From: JBBRYB01 sp038238115
Lineage (GTDB): Bacteria > Actinomycetota > Actinomycetes > Propionibacteriales > Nocardioidaceae
Direction: 5' to 3'
NCBI GenBank assembly: GCA_038238115.1
Contig: JBBRYB010000002.1
Location: 1-64,000 of the forward strand
Length of the DNA: 64,000 nucleotides
Part shown: positions 33,472 through 41,460 of the stretch, piece by piece
Numbering within the stretch: position 1 is the stretch's first letter
Layout: every line of letters begins with the position of its first letter
Made by a program: the position numbers and the translations under genes
Notes under the pieces: model-generated
What the model was told of the DNA's origin: nothing
What the model saw: the letters and a program-made list of their open reading frames with translations, nothing else
The model's database searches: none

Positions 33472-34404
33472 ATGGGCCACCCCGATCAGGCCGAGAGCGC
33501 GCGCCCCGATGAGCTTCGCGCCGCCGGGGAGCGCATCGAGGCCCTGATAGATGCGAGCGCGGCCGGTGGTGCTGTCGCGCGCGAACGGGCCGAGGAGTTG
33601 GTCCGGCTCGTCGCCGACCTCTACGGAGCCGGCCTCGAGCGGATGCTCGACGTCATGTACGACCTGGGTCGACTCGACGATGACGCGCTGGCAGCACTCG
33701 CCGGTGACGAGCTCATTGCGAGCCTGTTGCTCGTGCATGGTCTGCACCCGTACGACGTCACCATGAGGGTGGAGAACGCCCTGGACAGCGTCCGGCCGTA
33801 CCTCGGCACGCACGGCGGCGACGTCGAGCTGCTTGAGGTGAGCGACGAGGGCGTCGTGCGACTGCGGCTGCTCGGCAGCTGCGACGGGTGTCCGTCGTCA
33901 TCGGTGACGCTCTCACTGGCGGTCGAGGGTGCGGTGGAGGCCGCCGCTCCCGAGATCACCTCGATCGAGGTCGAAACCAGCGACGGCGAGAGCGGCACGG
34001 GCCTGATCTCGGTCGACTCGCTGCGCGCTCGGCTGGGTCCGGCAGAGGCCGACCCGGTCGGCGCGTGGGAGCCGGCGCCGCTGCTCAGTGAGCTCGAGCC
34101 GGGCGAGGTCGGTGGTTTCACGCTGGCCGACCTTCCGGTGCTGGCCTGTCGCGTCCAGGACGACCTCTTCGCCTTCCGTGACAGCTGCCCCCGCTGCCTG
34201 GCGCAGATGACCGGCGCCAGCCTCGAGCGCCGACTCGGCTACCCCGTCGGTGACGCCGTCCTGCGGTGTCCTGGCTGCCGCAGCCACTACGACGTACGTC
34301 GGGCGGGAGTCTGCCTGGACGCCGAAGGCGAGCACCTGACGCCGCTGCCGCTCCTGGTCCGCGACGGCGTCGTGGCTGTCGCCGTACCCGCGGTGAGTCC
34401 GTGA
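33472..34404 (+). CDS. NifU-domain / four-cysteine Rieske-like hydrogenase protein
   Basis: 310 residues. An N-terminal helical part is followed by a NifU C-terminal domain: VRPYLGTHGGDVELLEVSDE and GSCDGCPSSSVTLSLAVEGA, with Cys137/Cys140. From about residue 215 a Rieske-like fold reads LACRVQDDLFAFRDSCPRCL and VLRCPGCRSHYDVRRAGVCL. A true Rieske centre needs CxH and CxxH. Here the motifs are CPRC (239-242) and CPGCRSH (266-272), so the site may hold four cysteines and be rubredoxin-like. It could build clusters for, or take electrons from, the small subunit. GTGA overlap downstream. Confidence 0.8.
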   Translation: MGHPDQAESARPDELRAAGERIEALIDASAAGGAVARERAEELVRLVADLYGAGLERMLDVMYDLGRLDDDALAALAGDELIASLLLVHGLHPYDVTMRVENALDSVRPYLGTHGGDVELLEVSDEGVVRLRLLGSCDGCPSSSVTLSLAVEGAVEAAAPEITSIEVETSDGESGTGLISVDSLRARLGPAEADPVGAWEPAPLLSELEPGEVGGFTLADLPVLACRVQDDLFAFRDSCPRCLAQMTGASLERRLGYPVGDAVLRCPGCRSHYDVRRAGVCLDAEGEHLTPLPLLVRDGVVAVAVPAVSP

Positions 34405-35081
34405 CCACGCCGCCCGGGCGCGCACCGGTGTCGGGCTCGCCGCTGGCAACCCTGCGGCGGATCACGTCGACACGTCCGGCGCCGATCACCTACGAGCGCT
34501 GCGAGATGTGCGCCGAGCCGATCGCCGAGGCACATCAACACGTCGTCAACCTCGAGAGCCGGGCGTTGATGTGCACGTGTCGTGGCTGCTATCTGCTCTT
34601 CACGGCCGAGAGTGCGCAGCTGCGCTACCGCGCCGTGCCCGACCGCTACCTGTCCTTCCCGGACTTCGTCCTCGGACCCGGCCAGTGGGACCAGCTGGAG
34701 ATCCCGGTCGGGTTGGCGTTCCTGTTTCGGAACTCGATGCAGGGCAGGACCATCGCCTTTTATCCCGGTCCAGCCGGAGCGACCGAGTCGGAGCTGCCGC
34801 TCGAGGCCTGGGACTCCGTCGTCGCTGCCAATCCCCAGCTCGGGCTGCTCCAACCTGACGTCGAGGCGCTTCTGATCCGAGCTCCGGAGCGCGGACGCGG
34901 CGGCTACACCTGCAACATCGTGCCGATCGACGCCTGCTACGAGCTTGTCGGTCGGCTGCGTCAGCTGTGGCGGGGCTTCGACGGAGGACGAGACGCCCAC
35001 GACGCGATGGACGCGTTCTTCGACAACGTGTCGGCGCGCAGCCGTCCGGCACCAGGGGTGCAAGGGTCGCCCGGGCGATGA
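34401..35081 (+). CDS. Hydrogenase-linked DUF5947-type protein
   Basis: 226 residues from GTG 34,401 in a GTGA overlap. YERCEMCAEPIAEAHQHVVN and LMCTCRGCYLLFTAESAQLR give two Cys pairs resembling a zinc ribbon, with a His between. The rest is mixed alpha/beta with FPDFVLGPGQWDQLEIPVGL, RTIAFYPGPAGATESELPLE and a late ERGRGGYTCNIVPIDACYEL. I recall such proteins only from operons of this hydrogenase type; function is unknown. A metal or Fe-S-handling role in maturation is an inference from cysteines and context. ATGA overlap with the next gene. Confidence 0.72.
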   Translation: MTTPPGRAPVSGSPLATLRRITSTRPAPITYERCEMCAEPIAEAHQHVVNLESRALMCTCRGCYLLFTAESAQLRYRAVPDRYLSFPDFVLGPGQWDQLEIPVGLAFLFRNSMQGRTIAFYPGPAGATESELPLEAWDSVVAANPQLGLLQPDVEALLIRAPERGRGGYTCNIVPIDACYELVGRLRQLWRGFDGGRDAHDAMDAFFDNVSARSRPAPGVQGSPGR

Positions 35082-35716
35082 CCAACCTCTCGTTCTCCAT
35101 CGCCGACGTCTTCGCCGAGCCGTATGCGGCAGCCCCCCAGCTGACGGCGCGGCTGCGGATCGAGGAGTCGAGCGAGCAGGTCATCCACGCGATCGCGCTG
35201 CGCGCCCAGGTCCGGATCGAGCCACAGCGACGCCGCTACAGCGAGGACGAGGAGAGCGGCCTGCTCGACATGTTCGGCACCCGTAACAGGTGGTTCGACA
35301 CGCTCAAGCCGTTCATGTGGATGCAGTGCAGCACGATGGTCCAGGGGTTCCGCGACATCACCGAGGTCGACCTGGCCATGCCGAGCACCTACGACTTCGA
35401 GGTCACCTGGTCGAAATACCTGCACGCCCTGCGTGAGGAGATGATCCCAGTCGTCTTCTTGTTCTCCGGGACCGTGTTCACCCGAGGGAGCAACGGTTTC
35501 GGCGTCGAGCAGGTGCCGTGGGACAGGGAGGCGTCCTACCAGATCCCGGTAACGGTGTGGAAGGACATGATCCATCACTACTTTCCCAACACCGGATGGA
35601 TCCGTCTCAGTCACGACACTCTTGAGACGCTGGCCCACTACAAGTCGGTGCGTGGGCTGACCACCTGGGAGGCGACCGTCGAGTCGCTGCTGGCGAAGGC
35701 CGGCGTCGTCTCGTGA
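35078..35716 (+). CDS. Hydrogenase-linked DUF6084-type protein
   Basis: 212 residues with no cysteine motif, signal or membrane span. Beta-rich start FSIADVFAEPYAAAPQLTAR LRIEESSE, then VRIEPQRRRYSEDEESGLLD, WFDTLKPFMWMQCSTMVQGF and the end IPVTVWKDMIHHYFPNTGWI. The first half looks like a substrate- or partner-binding beta sandwich. By memory it matches DUF6084, always near these hydrogenases. It is translationally coupled on both sides (ATGA and GTGA), so it is probably needed in fixed ratio to its neighbours. No function known. Confidence 0.72.
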   Translation: MTNLSFSIADVFAEPYAAAPQLTARLRIEESSEQVIHAIALRAQVRIEPQRRRYSEDEESGLLDMFGTRNRWFDTLKPFMWMQCSTMVQGFRDITEVDLAMPSTYDFEVTWSKYLHALREEMIPVVFLFSGTVFTRGSNGFGVEQVPWDREASYQIPVTVWKDMIHHYFPNTGWIRLSHDTLETLAHYKSVRGLTTWEATVESLLAKAGVVS

Positions 35717-37254
35717 ACCTCGACCATGCCCGTACCGTCGCCGATGCCGTCCTCTACGAGGGCTATCTGCTCTATCCCTACCGGGCGACCTCGAGCAAGA
35801 ACCAGTCACGCTGGCAGTGGGGTGTGCTCGGCCCTCAAGGAGCGGCCGCCGCGGGATTCGGCGAAGAGTCGGCCATGTCCACCCAGTGCCTCATCCGCAG
35901 CGGTGCGCAGGGCCAGGTCACGATCCACTTTCGCTTCCTGCAGCTGCAGACGCGCGGCGTCGAGCAGGTCAGTCCGCACGACCCCGAGCGGTTCGAGCCG
36001 GTGACCGAGCTGCACGTGGGTCCGCAGACGTGGATGAGCTGGGACGAGGCCGTCGCCCACGAGGTCGAGCTCGGACCCAGCCGGTTGGCGACGCTTCACG
36101 GCGGCCGCACCTTCCCTGTGCACATCAGCGGCGGCGAGGACGTCGAGCTCCTCCAGGGCGTCGACGGTCGCACCGTGGGCCGGATCGTCCGTCGACGCGG
36201 CGTGCTCAGCGCCGTCGTCGACGTGACCGCGAACCCCATCGCGTCGACATCGGGCAGCGGCCTGGTCCGGCTGAGCGTGGCCGTCGACAATGTCGACGGC
36301 GAGCCTGCTGACGGCAAAGAGCAGGCGATCCGCAGCTCCTTCATCGGAGCCCACCTACTGCTGGCAGCCGAAGACGCCGAGTTCTTCTCCTTGCTGGAGC
36401 CGCCCGACGACGCCTGCGATGCCGCTGCCGCCTGTGAGCAGCGGCGCTGCTGGCCGGTGCTCGCGGGGGAACCCGGTCGGACCGATGTCGTGCTCGCCTC
36501 CCCGATCATCCTCTACGACTATCCCGAAGTGGCCGAGCAGAGCGCGGGGGCGTTGTTCGACTCCACCGAGATCGACGAGATCCTCACCTTGCGGGTGATG
36601 ACGCTTACCGACGAGGAGAAGGCCGCGGCACGGGCGACCGACCCTCGGGCCGCCGAGATCATCGACCGCTGCGACCAGATGTCACCGGCGAGCATGCAGG
36701 CGTTGCACGGCATCCTGCGCGACCCGCACGCCGGTGTGGACGAGACATCACTGGCGGAGTTCGGGTCTCGGGAGCTGGTGGCCGACCCCGGACTGGCCCC
36801 CAGGACACCACCCGACATCGACGAGGTGCCGACATTCACCGAGGTCCCCGCCCACGGCGGCGTCAGCGACATCCGTAACGTCGACCCGCCCGACTTCGAC
36901 ACCGGCGACAGTCCGTGGTGGGATCCCGCCGCGGACGCCAGCGTGCAGCCCGACGTCGACACGGTACTGGTCAACGGGGTCGTCGTCGGCAAGGACAGTC
37001 TGGTCCGGATCCAGCCGTCTCGCCGCGCTGACGCACAGGACCTCTTCTTCGCCGGGCAGACCGCGCGGGTCACCGCAGTGCTGAGCGATGTCGACGGCCA
37101 GGTCCACGTCGCCGTCGTCCTCATCGACGACCCTGCCGCCGACATGCATGAGTGGTACGGCCGCTACATGTACTTCGCTCCCGAGGAGCTTGAGCCGCTG
37201 GGTCTCCAGTCCAGCGAAGCTGATTGCGACAACCGAGAGGAGAGTCGATCATGA
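35713..37254 (+). CDS. Conserved hydrogenase-operon protein, 513 residues, function unknown
   Basis: GTG 35,713 overlaps the DUF6084 stop. The first part, VLYEGYLLYPYRATSSKNQS RWQWGVLGP, is shared by members near group 1h/5 enzymes. The middle has a cysteine stretch DDACDAAAACEQRRCWPVLA. The end has a beta region with DTVLVNGVVVGKDSLVRIQP SRRADAQDLFFAGQTARVTA, a motif that looks like a nucleotide-free beta barrel. No signal, no spans, no catalytic signature. Strict coupling suggests an assembly or scaffold role for the hydrogenase, which is inference. The next gene starts in an ATGA overlap. Confidence 0.65.
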   Translation: MNLDHARTVADAVLYEGYLLYPYRATSSKNQSRWQWGVLGPQGAAAAGFGEESAMSTQCLIRSGAQGQVTIHFRFLQLQTRGVEQVSPHDPERFEPVTELHVGPQTWMSWDEAVAHEVELGPSRLATLHGGRTFPVHISGGEDVELLQGVDGRTVGRIVRRRGVLSAVVDVTANPIASTSGSGLVRLSVAVDNVDGEPADGKEQAIRSSFIGAHLLLAAEDAEFFSLLEPPDDACDAAAACEQRRCWPVLAGEPGRTDVVLASPIILYDYPEVAEQSAGALFDSTEIDEILTLRVMTLTDEEKAAARATDPRAAEIIDRCDQMSPASMQALHGILRDPHAGVDETSLAEFGSRELVADPGLAPRTPPDIDEVPTFTEVPAHGGVSDIRNVDPPDFDTGDSPWWDPAADASVQPDVDTVLVNGVVVGKDSLVRIQPSRRADAQDLFFAGQTARVTAVLSDVDGQVHVAVVLIDDPAADMHEWYGRYMYFAPEELEPLGLQSSEADCDNREESRS

Positions 37255-37370
37255 AAGCACTGGGAAACCTCACCGCCGTTCTGCTGTCGGGCATCGCGGT
37301 ATTCGCCATTGCCGTCGGGCTGCGGTCCATCCCCGACATCCGGCGCTATCTGAAGATCCGCGACATGTGA
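37251..37370 (+). CDS. 39-residue membrane-anchored small protein (DUF6893-like)
   Basis: ATG 37,251 in an ATGA overlap, stop at 37,370. The product has one hydrophobic helix (LTAVLLSGIAVFAIAVGL, about residues 7-24) followed by the basic end RSIPDIRRYLKIRDM. By recall it fits DUF6893, a family of tiny actinobacterial proteins. Coupling to the hydrogenase operon and the single helix suggest a membrane tether or a partner that docks the soluble hydrogenase to the respiratory chain; that role is inference. Confidence 0.7.
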   Translation: MKALGNLTAVLLSGIAVFAIAVGLRSIPDIRRYLKIRDM

Positions 37371-37391
37371 GCCGAGCAAAGGAGCCAACTC

Positions 37392-37604
37392 ATGAGTGAA
37401 ACCCCAGCTGAGCACCTCGACGAGGAGCCTCAGGCCGAGCGAGGAGCCCCCGGTTCCCGAGACACCGGCTCCGACGAGCCCGCGGGTGGCCCTGTCGACC
37501 GCCCGGCTGGCACCGGCGATGAAGAGACCGACACCTCGGTCGACAGTCAAGGCCCGATCCAGGGGGACATGCCAGACATGCCCACCGGCGACCAGGGTGG
37601 CTGA
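37392..37604 (+). CDS. 70-residue acidic disordered protein
   Basis: ATG 37,392 with AAAGGAG 8 bases upstream. The product is rich in Glu, Asp, Gly and Pro (SETPAEHLDEEPQAERGAPG, later DMPDMPTGDQGG) with no hydrophobic core, cysteine or known domain, so it is likely unfolded. It sits between the 39-residue membrane peptide and a similar acidic protein, in the same direction and spacing as the hydrogenase genes. The good ribosome site is the main reason to call it real. Confidence 0.55.
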   Translation: MSETPAEHLDEEPQAERGAPGSRDTGSDEPAGGPVDRPAGTGDEETDTSVDSQGPIQGDMPDMPTGDQGG

Positions 37605-37632
37605 GCCGCCAACGCAACCGAAGGAGGATGGC

Positions 37633-37962
37633 ATGACGGAGTCTCACAACGACGACCCGGACACGGGTGGTCGAGCGATGCCCCCGTACGAGGGCCGACG
37701 CGAGAGCGCTGACGTGGACGGTGAGGAGGAGCTCCGCAAGGACGGCGCCAACGTCGGTGGAGCAACCGGGCCGGTCGAGTCCGACGAGCTGAAGTCGACG
37801 CCGAATGAGGACACGCCGCGCGGCGCGAAGGCATCGCCGTCGGACGAGCAGCCGGCCAGCGAGATGCCGGAGACCGACCTCGACAAGGACATGGTCGGTC
37901 CGGACCACTACGAGGGCACCGGTCGCGGCGAGGACAGGGCCGACGGCGGGGGAAAGAGCTGA
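37633..37962 (+). CDS. 109-residue acidic disordered protein
   Basis: ATG 37,633 behind a strong AAGGAGG site. The sequence is acidic and low in hydrophobics (MTESHNDDPDTGGRAMPPYE, ESADVDGEEELRKDGANVGG, ending VGPDHYEGTGRGEDRADGGG). No domain is known to me. With the 70-residue neighbour it forms a pair of likely unfolded proteins between the structural hydrogenase genes and the maturation protease, whose GTG starts 1 bp after its stop. Could be a stress or scaffold protein. Confidence 0.6.
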   Translation: MTESHNDDPDTGGRAMPPYEGRRESADVDGEEELRKDGANVGGATGPVESDELKSTPNEDTPRGAKASPSDEQPASEMPETDLDKDMVGPDHYEGTGRGEDRADGGGKS

Positions 37963-37963
37963 G

Positions 37964-38482
37964 GTGACGGCGAACGTCCTGGTCGCGGGCATCGGCAACA
38001 TCTTCCTCGGTGACGACGGGTTCGGCCCCGAGGTCGCTGGTCGGATGCTGGCTGCCGATCGCGCTGCGGGAGCCGACCAGGGAGCATTGCCCCAAGGCGT
38101 ACGCGTCGCGGACTATGGGATTCGCGGCATGCACCTGGCCTACGACCTGCTCGACGGCGTTGACGCGCTTGTGCTCGTCGACGCCCTGCCGGGCGAGGGC
38201 GAGCCGGGAAGCATTACCGTCCTCCAGGTCGGGCCGGACGACCTAGGCGAAGGCCAGTTCGACGCGCATGGCATGGACCCGGTGGCGGTGCTCGCGAGCC
38301 TCAGCTCGCTCGGCGGTGAGCTGCCGCCGACATACATCGTCGGCTGTCGGCCGGCCGACGTGAGCGAAGGCATCGGGCTGTCGCCGCCGGTCGCCGCTGC
38401 CGTCGATGAGGCGGCTCGCACCGTCCGAACGCTGATCAGCGAGCGGCTCGTCGCTGGCCTCCCGGCAGGAAAGAGAGGCTGA
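37964..38482 (+). CDS. Hydrogenase maturation protease (HyaD/HybD/HoxM type)
   Basis: 172 residues from GTG 37,964. The M52 endopeptidase core is complete: VLVAGIGNIFLGDDGFGPEV with the first acid, VADYGIRGMHLAYDLLDGVD with the second acid, ALVLVDALPGEGEPGS and the His in FDAHGMDPVAVLASL. These three residues normally contact the nickel of the immature large subunit. It should remove the 22-residue tail after DPCLPCGVH of the large subunit encoded upstream. hypC begins 2 bp after its stop. Confidence 0.9.
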   Translation: MTANVLVAGIGNIFLGDDGFGPEVAGRMLAADRAAGADQGALPQGVRVADYGIRGMHLAYDLLDGVDALVLVDALPGEGEPGSITVLQVGPDDLGEGQFDAHGMDPVAVLASLSSLGGELPPTYIVGCRPADVSEGIGLSPPVAAAVDEAARTVRTLISERLVAGLPAGKRG

Positions 38483-38484
38483 CC

Positions 38485-38796
38485 ATGTGCCTGGGCATAC
38501 CGGGTCGCGTCGTCGAGATGGTCGAGGGGTACGGCGATCAGCTTGTGCTCGTCGACGTCGTCGGCGGACGCAGCCGAGTCAACCTCGGCATGCTCGACGA
38601 TCCGGTCGTGGCGCCTGGTGACTGGCTGCTGATCCACATGGGGTTCGCCCTCGAGCGCATCGACGAGGCGGGCGCCGACAAGGCGCTGGCCGGGCTGGAG
38701 ATGATGGGCCGCTCGCGCGCCGAGGCGGACCGAGACGAGATGAACCAGGCCGAGCGAGCCGCCCTCGAAGAGCTGATTGGGCCCGGAGCGTCGTGA
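38485..38796 (+). CDS. hypC: HypC-family chaperone (first copy)
   Basis: 103 residues beginning MCLGIPGRVVEMVEGYGDQL, with the invariant Cys2 that carries the Fe(CN)2CO group, then LVLVDVVGGRSRVNLGMLDD and PGDWLLIHMGFALERIDEAG. It moves the iron centre from HypD to the large subunit. A second hypC lies on the other side of hypF; the two differ strongly, so each may serve a separate step. The ATG is fixed by the MC start. hypF overlaps its end by 4 bp. Confidence 0.93.
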   Translation: MCLGIPGRVVEMVEGYGDQLVLVDVVGGRSRVNLGMLDDPVVAPGDWLLIHMGFALERIDEAGADKALAGLEMMGRSRAEADRDEMNQAERAALEELIGPGAS

Positions 38797-41144
38797 GCGC
38801 GCCAGCGACCAACGCCACGTCAGCCGAGACGCACCGGCTGCGACGCCGCTTCGTCGTGCGCGGAGTAGTGCAGGGCGTGGGGTTCAGACCGTTCGTCTAC
38901 GCGACCGCCTCGGCGCTCTCGCTCAGTGGCTCGGTGGTCAACGACTCCGGTGGCGTCATCGTCGAGGTGGAGGGCGGGGCGACGTCGCTTGCGGTGTTCG
39001 CCCGTCAGCTGCGCGATGACGCACCCCCGATGGCGGTGATCGAGTCCGTCGAGGTAACCGACGTCACGGTGTGCGGGGGGACGGGCTTCTCGATCAGGGA
39101 CTCGCTGCAAGGGCCGGGTCTTCGTACCTTCACCTCGCCTGATGTCGCCACCTGTGCGGACTGTCTGCGCGAGCTTGCCGACCCGGCCGACCGCAGGTAT
39201 CGGCATCCGTTCATCACCTGCACCAACTGCGGTCCCCGCTTCACCATCATCAAGGACGTCCCCTACGACCGACCAGTGACGACGATGGCCGGGTTCGCCA
39301 TGTGCGCCCGCTGTGCCCGCGAGTACGCCGACCCGTCTGACCGGCGTTTCCACGCCCAGCCGATTGCCTGCCCCGACTGCGGTCCACAGCTTGAGCTGGT
39401 GGGCGCCGGACCGCCACGCGATGGCGAGGCGGCGCTCCGCCTGGCCAAGAAGCTGCTCGCCGACGGGGCCGTCGTCGCGGTCAAGGGCATCGGCGGCTAC
39501 CACCTGGCCTGTGACGCCAGCAACGACGACGCCGTGAGCACCTTGCGTCGCCGCAAGCGGCGCGGCGACAAGCCGTTCGCGGTCATGGTCCGCGATCTCG
39601 ACACCGCGTCGAGCCTGGTGGAGATCGACCCCGCCGAGCGTGCGCTGCTGCTAGGGCCGCAGCGCCCTATCGTGCTCCTCACCCGCCGCGCCGACGGCAG
39701 GTCGAGCGATGCGCCGGGCATCGCCGACTCTGTCGCTCCGGGCAATCCCGACCTCGGCGTGCTGCTGCCCTACACCCCTGTCCACGAGCTGCTGTTCGGC
39801 CTCGACGGCGATCCCAGCGGTCCGACGGCGCTGGTGATGACGTCGGGCAACCTCGGCGGAGAGCCGATCGTCTTCGACGACGCCGATGCGCTGAGCCGAC
39901 TGGCTCCGATCGCGGACGCCTGGCTTCGGCACGACCGGCCGATCTGGGTTCCCTGCGACGACTCGGTGATCAGGGTTGTCGACGGTGAGGAGCTGCCGAT
40001 CCGCAGATCGCGCGGCTACGCTCCGCTGCCGGTGGCGCTTCCGGTCGACGTACCGGCCACCTTGGCCGTTGGCGCAGACCTCAAGAACACCTGCGCCGTG
40101 GCGCACGGGCGTTACGCCTGGTTGAGCCAGCACATCGGCGACATGGACGATCTGGCCACTCTGGACGCCTTCGCGGTGGCAGAACTGCACCTTGAGCGGC
40201 TTACCGGTGTGGCTCCTGCCCAGCTCGTCGCCGACCAGCATCCGGCGTATCGATCGAGCGGATGGGCCCGCAGCCGCACCGGCTCGCGCGTGCTGCGGAC
40301 CGTGCAACACCACCACGCCCATGTCGCGGCCGTGATGGCCGAGCACGGACTCGACGGGTCCGAGCCCGTGATCGGCATAGCGTTCGACGGCACCGGCTAC
40401 GGCACCGACGGTGCGGTATGGGGCGGTGAAGTGCTACTGGCTGACTACAAGGGCTTCCAGCGCTTCGGCCACCTCGGCTACGTGTGGCTACCCGGTGGTG
40501 ATGCAGCGGTGCGTCGGCCCTACCGAATGGCGCTGGCGCATCTGGCCGCGGCAGGGGTCGCCTGGGACAGCGACCTGCCTGTGGTGCAGGTGTGCCCGGT
40601 GGCCGAGCGGGACGTGCTGGCTCATCAAGTCAGAACCGGTTTCGGGTGTGCGCCGACCTCGAGCGTGGGGCGTCTCTTCGACGCCGTGGCGGCGCTGGCC
40701 GGCGTCCGGCAGGTGGTGGACTTCGAGGCGCAGGCGGCGATCGAGCTCGAGGCGCTGGCTCGGACGGCGACTGCTCCAGGCGGGGCCTATCCGATCGCCC
40801 TGGCCGGCTCTGGTGCCGAGGGTGACCCGCTCGTCGCCGACGCGTCAGCGCTGGTCCGTGCCGTCGTAGCCGACGTCCGCGCCGGGGTGACGGCGGGAGC
40901 CATCAGCTGGCGCTTCCACGCTGCGCTGGTCGGTTGGACGGGCGAGATCGCCCACCGGGCGCGGGAGAGCGCTGGTCTTGAGACGGTCGCGCTCACCGGA
41001 GGGGTCTTCCAGAATGCGCTGCTGCTGTCCGCGACCAGGAGGCAGCTACGGGCGGATGGTTTCACGGTGCTGTGCCACCGGCACGTACCGGCCAATGACG
41101 GGGGGCTGGCGCTCGGCCAGGTGCTCGTCGGTTCGACAGGTTGA
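38793..41144 (+). CDS. hypF: HypF carbamoyltransferase
   Basis: 783 residues, complete. An acylphosphatase-like domain opens (RFVVRGVVQGVGFRPFVYAT). Two zinc-finger motifs follow: CADCLRELADP ... CTNCGPRFTI and CARCAREYADP ... CPDCGPQLEL. Next is a YrdC-like nucleotide domain (KGIGGYHLACDASNDDAVST, KRRGDKPFAVMVRDL), then a Kae1-like domain with HHHAHVAAVMAEHGLDGSEP, IGIAFDGTGYGTDGAVWGGE and ETVALTGGVFQNALLLS. It uses carbamoyl phosphate and ATP to charge HypE, the source of the CN ligands. Start overlaps hypC by 4 bp. Confidence 0.96.
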   Translation: MSAPATNATSAETHRLRRRFVVRGVVQGVGFRPFVYATASALSLSGSVVNDSGGVIVEVEGGATSLAVFARQLRDDAPPMAVIESVEVTDVTVCGGTGFSIRDSLQGPGLRTFTSPDVATCADCLRELADPADRRYRHPFITCTNCGPRFTIIKDVPYDRPVTTMAGFAMCARCAREYADPSDRRFHAQPIACPDCGPQLELVGAGPPRDGEAALRLAKKLLADGAVVAVKGIGGYHLACDASNDDAVSTLRRRKRRGDKPFAVMVRDLDTASSLVEIDPAERALLLGPQRPIVLLTRRADGRSSDAPGIADSVAPGNPDLGVLLPYTPVHELLFGLDGDPSGPTALVMTSGNLGGEPIVFDDADALSRLAPIADAWLRHDRPIWVPCDDSVIRVVDGEELPIRRSRGYAPLPVALPVDVPATLAVGADLKNTCAVAHGRYAWLSQHIGDMDDLATLDAFAVAELHLERLTGVAPAQLVADQHPAYRSSGWARSRTGSRVLRTVQHHHAHVAAVMAEHGLDGSEPVIGIAFDGTGYGTDGAVWGGEVLLADYKGFQRFGHLGYVWLPGGDAAVRRPYRMALAHLAAAGVAWDSDLPVVQVCPVAERDVLAHQVRTGFGCAPTSSVGRLFDAVAALAGVRQVVDFEAQAAIELEALARTATAPGGAYPIALAGSGAEGDPLVADASALVRAVVADVRAGVTAGAISWRFHAALVGWTGEIAHRARESAGLETVALTGGVFQNALLLSATRRQLRADGFTVLCHRHVPANDGGLALGQVLVGSTG

Positions 41145-41163
41145 CAACGAGAGGAAGAACACC

Positions 41164-41460
41164 ATGTGTCTGGCTGTGCCCGGGAGGGTGATGAGTCTCG
41201 ATACTCGCGACGACACGCCAATGGCGGACGTCGACTTCGGCGGTGTCCGCAAGGAGGTCTGTCTGCAGTACACCCCAGACGTGCAGGTCGGCGAGTACGT
41301 CGTCGTGCACGTGGGGTTCGCCATCCAGCGGCTCGACGAGCAGTCGGCGATCGACACGCTGGCGAACTTCGAGAAGCTCGGGATCCTCGAAGAGGAGTTC
41401 GGCGACGGGTTCGAGCTGGCAGCCAAGCAGGCCGGACTCACCCAGGAGGCAGCCTCATGA
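41164..41460 (+). CDS. hypC: HypC-family chaperone (second copy)
   Basis: 98 residues: MCLAVPGRVMSLDTRDDTPM, ADVDFGGVRKEVCLQYTPDV, YVVVHVGFAIQRLDEQSAID. Cys2 and the barrel motif VDFGGVRKEV fit the HypC/HybG/HupF family. It is closer to the common HypC consensus than the first copy, and its gene overlaps hypD by 4 bp (ATGA). Since HypC works in a complex with HypD, this copy is the more likely HypD partner; the other may act at the large subunit. GAGAGGAAGAAC is its ribosome site. Confidence 0.93.
   Translation: MCLAVPGRVMSLDTRDDTPMADVDFGGVRKEVCLQYTPDVQVGEYVVVHVGFAIQRLDEQSAIDTLANFEKLGILEEEFGDGFELAAKQAGLTQEAAS

Noticed and set aside
33472..34404. Plain Rieske ferredoxin
   Set aside because: The His ligands of the first half are replaced by CPRC, and a NifU domain precedes it.
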